Source of the DNA: JBGAQP01 sp044220635
GTDB lineage: Bacteria > Pseudomonadota > Gammaproteobacteria > Burkholderiales > Usitatibacteraceae
Assembly (NCBI GenBank): GCA_044220635.1
Contig: JBGAQP010000003.1
Location: forward strand, 124,001 to 188,000
Direction: 5' to 3'
Length of the DNA stretch: 64,000 nt
Part shown: positions 59,542 through 64,000 of the stretch, piece after piece
Position numbering within the stretch: position 1 is the stretch's first letter
How the letters are laid out: each line of letters starts with the position of its first letter
Position numbers and translations under genes: made by a program
The notes under the pieces: generated by a model
Database searches by the model: none
What the model saw: only the letters and a program-made list of their open reading frames with translations
Told to the model about the DNA's origin: nothing

Positions 59542-60510
59542 TCACACGCCCGGCCGGATGCCGGCCTTGCGGATCGTGCGCGCGTACTTCTCGATCTCGC
59601 GGGCGAGCGCCACGCGATACTCGGCCGCCGTCGAGGGCGTGACCTCGAGGCCCACGGCCGCGAGGCGCCGGCGCAGCCGCGGGCTCTCGAGCGCCTCGCG
59701 GATCGCCGCGTTGAGCTCCGCGACCACCTCCGGCGGCGTTCCCGCCGCGACCAGGATCCCGCTGTGGTAGCTGAAGTCGCAGCCCGGCAGTCCCGCCTCC
59801 TTCATCGTCGGCACGCCGGGCAGCTGCGCCGAGCGCTCCTTCGAGGTCACCGCGAGGGCGCGCACGCGGCCCGCGAGGACCAGCGGGATCACGGAGGCGT
59901 CCGAGATCGCGAAGTCCGTCTCCCCCGAGAGGATCGCGTTCACGGCTTCCGGGGCGCTCTTGAACGGGATGTGGCGCATGAAGACCTTTCGCTCCTGCCC
60001 GATCAGCTCGCCGATGAGGCCCGGCGCCGTCCCGTGGCCCGCGGTCGCGTAAGTCAGCCCGTCCGGCCCGCGATCCCCCTTCGCGACGAGCTCCGCGACG
60101 CTCTTCACGCCGGATTCCGCGGACACGACGAGGACGAAGGGCGAGGTGCCGACCTGCGCGACCGGCTCGAAGCTACGCACGGGATCGTAGGGCAGGTCGG
60201 GATAGAGGGTGGCGGTGATCGCGTGCGCCGGTCCCGCGAGGTAGAGCGTGTGGCCGTCGGTCGCGTTCGCCGCGACGGCGGCGCCGATCGTGCCGCTCGC
60301 CCCCGGCCGGTTCTCCACCACCACGCCGCGCTTCCATCTGCGGGCGAGCTCCTCGGCGAGCGCGCGCGCCTGGAGGTCCGCCATGCCCCCGGGCATGTAG
60401 GGCACGATGATGCGCACGGTTCGCTGCGGGTATTCGGCCCTCGCCACGAGGGCGGCCAGGGCCAGGAACAGCACGACGCCGACGGCGCGCGCGGAGCGCG
60501 TCCTGCGCAT
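59542..60510 (-). CDS. Bug-family tripartite-tricarboxylate receptor (second, orphan)
   Basis: A 322-residue periplasmic binding protein with a signal peptide (residues 1-25, ending ARA). YPQRTVRIIVPYMPGGMADLQ, VVVENRPGASGTIGA and YATAGHGTAPGLIGELIG match the Bug family. It shares no close local similarity with the receptor at 29807 beyond the family pattern. No transporter or catabolic gene adjoins it, so its ligand is unknown. Confidence 0.9.
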   Translation of the reverse strand: MRRTRSARAVGVVLFLALAALVARAEYPQRTVRIIVPYMPGGMADLQARALAEELARRWKRGVVVENRPGASGTIGAAVAANATDGHTLYLAGPAHAITATLYPDLPYDPVRSFEPVAQVGTSPFVLVVSAESGVKSVAELVAKGDRGPDGLTYATAGHGTAPGLIGELIGQERKVFMRHIPFKSAPEAVNAILSGETDFAISDASVIPLVLAGRVRALAVTSKERSAQLPGVPTMKEAGLPGCDFSYHSGILVAAGTPPEVVAELNAAIREALESPRLRRRLAAVGLEVTPSTAAEYRVALAREIEKYARTIRKAGIRPGV

Positions 60511-60755
60511 GGCGGTTTCTCCCTCCTAGCAATCCGATCCCAGTGTCGCGGCCGCGTTGGCTCGCGCCCGCCTCGCCGTTCCGTCCGGGCGCCGGTTCGC
60601 GACGGCGCGCAGGATTCCGCATCTTGAGCGGATCGGATCCGGCTTCCGGAGCGCGCTTCTTGGTGTGGCGCGCCTTCCCGGATGCCCGTATTGTGCTACG
60701 AAACGACCCGGCGCGACGAGCCGGCGGAAAATGCCCCCTGCAAATGCAACCCGCG

Positions 60756-61421
60756 ATGAACGCCCTGCCCCGCCTTTCCCTGCTCGAGACCCGCGTCCTC
60801 GGCGTCCTCGTCGAGAAGGAGCACACCGTCGCCGACGCGTACCCGCTCACGCTCAACGCGCTGACCGCGGGATGCAACCAGAAGACGAGCCGGGATCCGG
60901 TGATCGAGGCCTCGGAATCGGAGGTACAGGCCGCCCTCGACCACCTGAAATCGCTCTCCCTCGTGGTGGAATCGAGCGGCGGGCGCGTGATGCGCTACGC
61001 GCACAACACCGCGAAGGTGCTCGGCGTGCCCGCGCTCTCCGTGGCGCTGCTCGCCGTGCTCTTCCTGCGCGGGCCCCAGACCGCGGGGGAGCTGCGCATC
61101 AACAGCGAGCGCCTGCACCGCTTCGCCGACATCTCTTCCGTGGAGGGTTTCCTGCGCGAGCTCGCCGAGCGACCCGCCGGGGCGCTCGTGCGCGAGCTCG
61201 CGCGGCAGGCGGGAGCGCGCGAGACCCGCTGGGCCCATTGCCTCTCGGGCGAGCCGGCCGAGGGCGCGCCGGCGGCCGCAACCGCGGGTCCGGAGGGCGC
61301 GGTCACCGTGGGCGAGATCGCGGCGCTCAAGGCGAACCTCGACCACCTGCAGGCCGAGGTGGCCGCCCTGCGCGCGACCGTCGATCGCCTGTGCCGCGAG
61401 CTCGGGACGAAGCCGGACTAG
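60756..61421 (+). CDS. yceH: YceH/DUF480 family protein
   Basis: A 221-residue protein of the DUF480 family. RLSLLETRVLGVLVEKEHTV, YPLTLNALTAGCNQKTSRDP, ESEVQAALDHL and LRGPQTAGELRINSERLHRF correspond to two winged-helix domains of unknown role. The C-terminus has a short coiled coil. ATG 60756 fits the family best; an in-frame ATG at 60744 would add four residues. The 245-base gap upstream (60511-60755) shows no gene, RNA or repeat that I can support. Confidence 0.92.
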   Translation: MNALPRLSLLETRVLGVLVEKEHTVADAYPLTLNALTAGCNQKTSRDPVIEASESEVQAALDHLKSLSLVVESSGGRVMRYAHNTAKVLGVPALSVALLAVLFLRGPQTAGELRINSERLHRFADISSVEGFLRELAERPAGALVRELARQAGARETRWAHCLSGEPAEGAPAAATAGPEGAVTVGEIAALKANLDHLQAEVAALRATVDRLCRELGTKPD

Positions 61422-61434
61422 CGCCCGGTCGCGC

Positions 61435-62418
61435 TCAGTGGCGGGCGCGCGGCGCGGGAACGCGCCGCGGCGCCGAGGCCGCGCGGGCCTGCGCGAGGAG
61501 CCACTCGCGGAAGGCGGCCACGGCCGGGCGGTCCGCGATCCCCTTGGCCGCCACCAGGAAATAGGAGAAGCGGGTCGGCGCCGCGATGTCGAAGGGGATC
61601 GCGAGGCGCCCGGCCTCGATCTCCGCGGCGAGCAGCGGCTTCAGGGCGAGCGCCACGCCCATCCCGTCGATCGCCGCGCCCAGCGAGAGCGAAGCGTTGC
61701 TGAAGTGCGGCCCCTTGGCCCCGTCCACGCCCTCGACGCCCGCGTTCGCGAGCCAGTCCTCCCAGGTGGGGCGGGTCGCGCCGTCGGGCACCGTGTCGTC
61801 GTGCAGCAGCGTGTAATGGCGCAGGTCCGCGGGCTTGCGCAACGCGTGCTTCCCTTTCAGGAAGCGCGGGCTGCACACCGGCACGTAGGCGGCCTCGAAC
61901 AGGCGGTCGACGCGGGCGCCCGAGTAGCGCCCCACGCCGAAGCGGATCGACACGCTCGCCGACTCGGCCGCCGCTTCCACCGGTCCCCGCGAAAGCTCGG
62001 CCTCGGCGCTGTCGATCATGCGCGAGCGGCTCGCGAGGTGGATCTCGACCTCGGGATGGGCCTCGGCGAAGTTCGCGAGCCGCGGCACGAGCCAGCGCGC
62101 GGCGAAGTTCGGCGGCGCGCTCACGTAGAGGCGCGCGGCCCCGGCGGCCACCTGGCGGACCTGGCCGACGGCGGCCATCAGCGCGTCGAAGCCCTCGCGG
62201 ACCCCCGGAAGCATCGCCTCCGCGCGGTCCGTGAGCCGGATGCCCCGGGGCAGCCGCTCGAAGAGCGAGACACCGAGGAATTCCTCGAGCTGGCGCACCT
62301 GGTGGCTCACGGCCGCCGGGGTCACGAAGAGCTCCTCGGCCGCCTTCTTGATGCTGCGCAGGCGCGCGGCCGCCTCGAAGGCCCGGAGGGCGTTGAGGGG
62401 CGGAAGGCGGTCGGTCAT
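61435..62418 (-). CDS. GcvA-like LysR-type regulator
   Basis: A 327-residue LysR protein. The opening LPPLNALRAFEAAARLRSIK, then AAEELFVTPAAVSHQVRQLE and LGVSLFERLPRGIRLTD is the GcvA/AmpR-type helix-turn-helix. The effector domain ends with AFREWLLAQ. It is convergent with yceH and divergent from the 58-residue protein at 62570, 151 bases away; its target is not clear from the context. Confidence 0.9.
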   Translation of the reverse strand: MTDRLPPLNALRAFEAAARLRSIKKAAEELFVTPAAVSHQVRQLEEFLGVSLFERLPRGIRLTDRAEAMLPGVREGFDALMAAVGQVRQVAAGAARLYVSAPPNFAARWLVPRLANFAEAHPEVEIHLASRSRMIDSAEAELSRGPVEAAAESASVSIRFGVGRYSGARVDRLFEAAYVPVCSPRFLKGKHALRKPADLRHYTLLHDDTVPDGATRPTWEDWLANAGVEGVDGAKGPHFSNASLSLGAAIDGMGVALALKPLLAAEIEAGRLAIPFDIAAPTRFSYFLVAAKGIADRPAVAAFREWLLAQARAASAPRRVPAPRARH

Positions 62419-62569
62419 GGTCGGCGTGAGGCTTAGTTTTTCTCATTCTACCGCCAAATATTCGTCGGTTGTTGCGCCGCAGCACCGTCCCTATAGTGAT
62501 CTCGTCGCCGGGCCCAAAGGCCACGAGCCGGCGGGTCCGGAGACCCCCGCGACCAGCAAGGAGTGACAG

Positions 62570-62746
62570 ATGGACGAGTTCAGCAAGTACGAGGATTACA
62601 TCAGCCGCGCCCGCATCGAGCGCAACCTGGCGCTCGCCGAGATGTTCGCCGACGCGATCGTCTGGACGATCAACGCGGTCAAGCGCTTCGCCGCCTGGGC
62701 CGCCAGCCCCGCCGCCCGCAGCCACAAGCCGCACCTGACCGCCTGA
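62570..62746 (+). CDS. 58-residue small protein
   Basis: ATG at 62570, preceded by AAGGAGTGACAG (a strong ribosome-binding site 5 bases off). The sequence begins MDEFSKYEDYISRARIERNL, continues ALAEMFADAIVWTINAVKRF and ends in a Pro/Ala/His-rich tail. The middle can form one amphipathic or membrane-associated helix with positive residues. I do not recognise the family, though similar short proteins with an ERNLAL-like stretch occur in proteobacteria. It may be regulated by the divergent LysR gene. Confidence 0.65.
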   Translation: MDEFSKYEDYISRARIERNLALAEMFADAIVWTINAVKRFAAWAASPAARSHKPHLTA

Positions 62747-62795
62747 CCCGTTCGCGCGAGGCCCCCGGGCACCAGGCCGGGGCCGCGCCCCGGCC

Positions 62796-64000
62796 TCAGG
62801 GTTGCACTTCCCGCCAGCCCCTGACCATCGGGAAGTAGAGCCCGAGCAAGCGCTCACCTCCGAGCGCTTCCGCATACGCCAGCAGCTGGGCCCGGTAACG
62901 GCCCTTCTCCCGGTCGAGGAAGGCCTCGACCTCGGCGCCCTCGTGGGTGCTGGTCTTGTAGTCCACGATCCAGGACCTTCCGTCGGCCGCCGTGAAGCAG
63001 CGGTCGATCACCATTCGCCGGCGGACCCCGCCGACGATCGCCTCGATCCGGTATTCGTTGCGCGCCTCGCGCTGGGGCCCGAGGAGCCATCGGCCCCGCT
63101 CGTCCGCGAGGACGTTGGCGAGGGCCAGGGCCACGCGGGCGCTCGCCGCGGGCAGCTCGGCTTCGGCCACGCCGCGCGCGGCAAGCGCGGCGCGCAGCCG
63201 CGCGTCGAGCGCGGCGATGCGGCCGGCATCCCAGCCGGCGAGCCCGTCCTCGGCGAGGCGCTGGAGCCAGCGGTGGACGACGTTGCCCACTTGCCGCGCG
63301 GTCTCCCCCACCCAGGAGAACTCGATCTCGTCCTGGCTCCGCGGAGCTTCCGGAGGCGCGGCCCAGGCGACTGCGGGCGGCGGGGAGGGCGCCTTCCACG
63401 ACGCCGCGAGGCGGCCCAGCGCACCCGCCGGCGCGCTCGCCCCGGCTGCGGCGGGCGTGGCGCGCGCGGGCTGCGCGGCGCTTTCGGCCGCGCGCTCGAA
63501 ATCGGCCTCCACCACGGGCCAGAGCTTCGCGAGGAGCGTGCCCTTGGCGGGTCGCGGCGCCCCGTCCTTGTCGATCCGCGCGTGGCCCGTGAGGTGCAGC
63601 GCCCTCCGGGCGCGGGTCGCCGCGACGTAGAGCAGGCGCCCGGTCTCGAGCTCGCCCTTCGACCGGTCGAGGGCGTGGATGTACTCGTAGATCGGGTCCT
63701 TCTGCGCGCCGGCGGGATTGATGGGCGCGAGCAGGAGCTGGCCCTCGCGACCACCGCGCCGGTCCGGCGAGGCGCGCTCCATCCACGCGAAGAGCTTGCG
63801 CGTGTCGCCTCCCGTCCGGGAGCCGAGGCCGGGAACGATCACGGTGTCGAACTCCAGTCCCTTGGCCTTGTGGATCGTCATCACCTGCAGGCTCTCGGGC
63901 GCTTCCAGGTCGGGAAGCGCCTTCAACTCCGCGAGCCCGTCCTCGAAGGCCGCGGGATCGGCGATCGCCCCGGCCTCCTCCGACGCCTCGAGGTAGTCGA
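62796..64000 (-). CDS. UvrD/AddA-type helicase-nuclease, C-terminal part (5' end beyond window)
   Basis: About 400 residues of a larger DNA repair enzyme, entering from the right edge. Helicase motifs V and VI are seen as LQVMTIHKAKGLEFDTVIVPG and RLLYVAATRARRAL, in the order of UvrD/AddA superfamily 1A. The C-terminal RecB-like nuclease has WIVDYKTSTHEG (Asp and Lys of the metal site) and earlier RRMVIDRCF, followed by QLLAYAEALGG. This pairing is typical of AddA-like double-strand-break processing enzymes; addB would be expected outside the window. Confidence 0.88.
   Translation of the reverse strand, partial: DYLEASEEAGAIADPAAFEDGLAELKALPDLEAPESLQVMTIHKAKGLEFDTVIVPGLGSRTGGDTRKLFAWMERASPDRRGGREGQLLLAPINPAGAQKDPIYEYIHALDRSKGELETGRLLYVAATRARRALHLTGHARIDKDGAPRPAKGTLLAKLWPVVEADFERAAESAAQPARATPAAAGASAPAGALGRLAASWKAPSPPPAVAWAAPPEAPRSQDEIEFSWVGETARQVGNVVHRWLQRLAEDGLAGWDAGRIAALDARLRAALAARGVAEAELPAASARVALALANVLADERGRWLLGPQREARNEYRIEAIVGGVRRRMVIDRCFTAADGRSWIVDYKTSTHEGAEVEAFLDREKGRYRAQLLAYAEALGGERLLGLYFPMVRGWREVQP

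Overview
The window is very GC-rich chromosomal DNA, almost certainly from a betaproteobacterium. The evidence is the conserved run hda / HAD phosphatase / pcnB / folK / deoxynucleoside kinase / panB / panC, the two Bug-type tripartite-tricarboxylate receptors, a small CbiX, rpmB-rpmG beside radC and coaBC-dut, and the general gene style. Species cannot be named from this. I see no phage, insertion sequence or CRISPR array. Because of the base composition nearly every gene has long false open frames on its opposite strand.

Layout. 1-4243 (minus): menaquinone genes menD (cut by the edge) and menF, then queA. A tRNA-Leu(CAA) lies divergently at 4274. 4442-9746: an NHLM-type peptide export locus, with a cyclic-nucleotide-binding-domain protein, a 55-residue remnant or miniature of the HlyD-like adaptor, a C39-peptidase ABC exporter, a second ABC protein, and a convergent double-glycine leader peptide whose core carries two TonB-box-like repeats. 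9945-12353: Spy/CpxP-like protein, YwiC-like membrane protein, kynurenine-formamidase-like hydrolase. 12417-18261 (plus): MacB-like exporter operon (adaptor, ATPase, two permeases) translationally coupled to a RuBisCO-like protein, followed by a cupin.

18284-31841 (minus) is the accessory heart of the window. It holds an SGNH/MBOAT acyl-transfer pair; two paralogous mono-heme cytochromes c, a YgiT-type zinc protein, and E1-beta and E1-alpha of a 2-oxoacid dehydrogenase whose alpha subunit carries a clear Tat signal peptide; isocitrate dehydrogenase; LrgB/LrgA; three RraA/CHA-aldolase paralogues; a DapA-family lyase; a Bug receptor; and 4-oxalomesaconate hydratase (LigJ), with a divergent LysR regulator. 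The aldolase and hydratase families point to the lower gallate/protocatechuate 4,5-cleavage route ending in pyruvate and oxaloacetate. LrgAB-type proteins and the exported E1 could then handle pyruvate at the membrane (inference).

32887-40048 (minus) is housekeeping: panD, panC, panB, double-thioredoxin protein, deoxynucleoside kinase, folK, pcnB, HAD phosphatase, hda. A palindromic repeat element carrying a -10 box sits before nadA (40261). 40261-49976: nadA, EF-hand protein, purM, purN, a DUF3108 protein, rsmB-like methyltransferase, MscS channel, desaturase, Rossmann/DUF2867 protein, ending in a strong terminator. 50070-53369: rpmG, rpmB, radC, coaBC, dut, cbiX. 53377-57722: lipoprotein, DUF192 protein and an A-B-A'-B' tandem array of four secreted proteins of an uncharacterised family. 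57793-64000: PuuD-like membrane protein with a 32-residue companion, srkA-like kinase, orphan Bug receptor, yceH, GcvA-like regulator, a 58-residue small protein and the C-terminal part of a UvrD/AddA-type helicase-nuclease.

Several genes (queA, nadA, coaBC, srkA) have a TANAAT -10 box only 6-7 bases before the start codon, which predicts leaderless transcripts. No gene-free stretch exceeds 300 bases.
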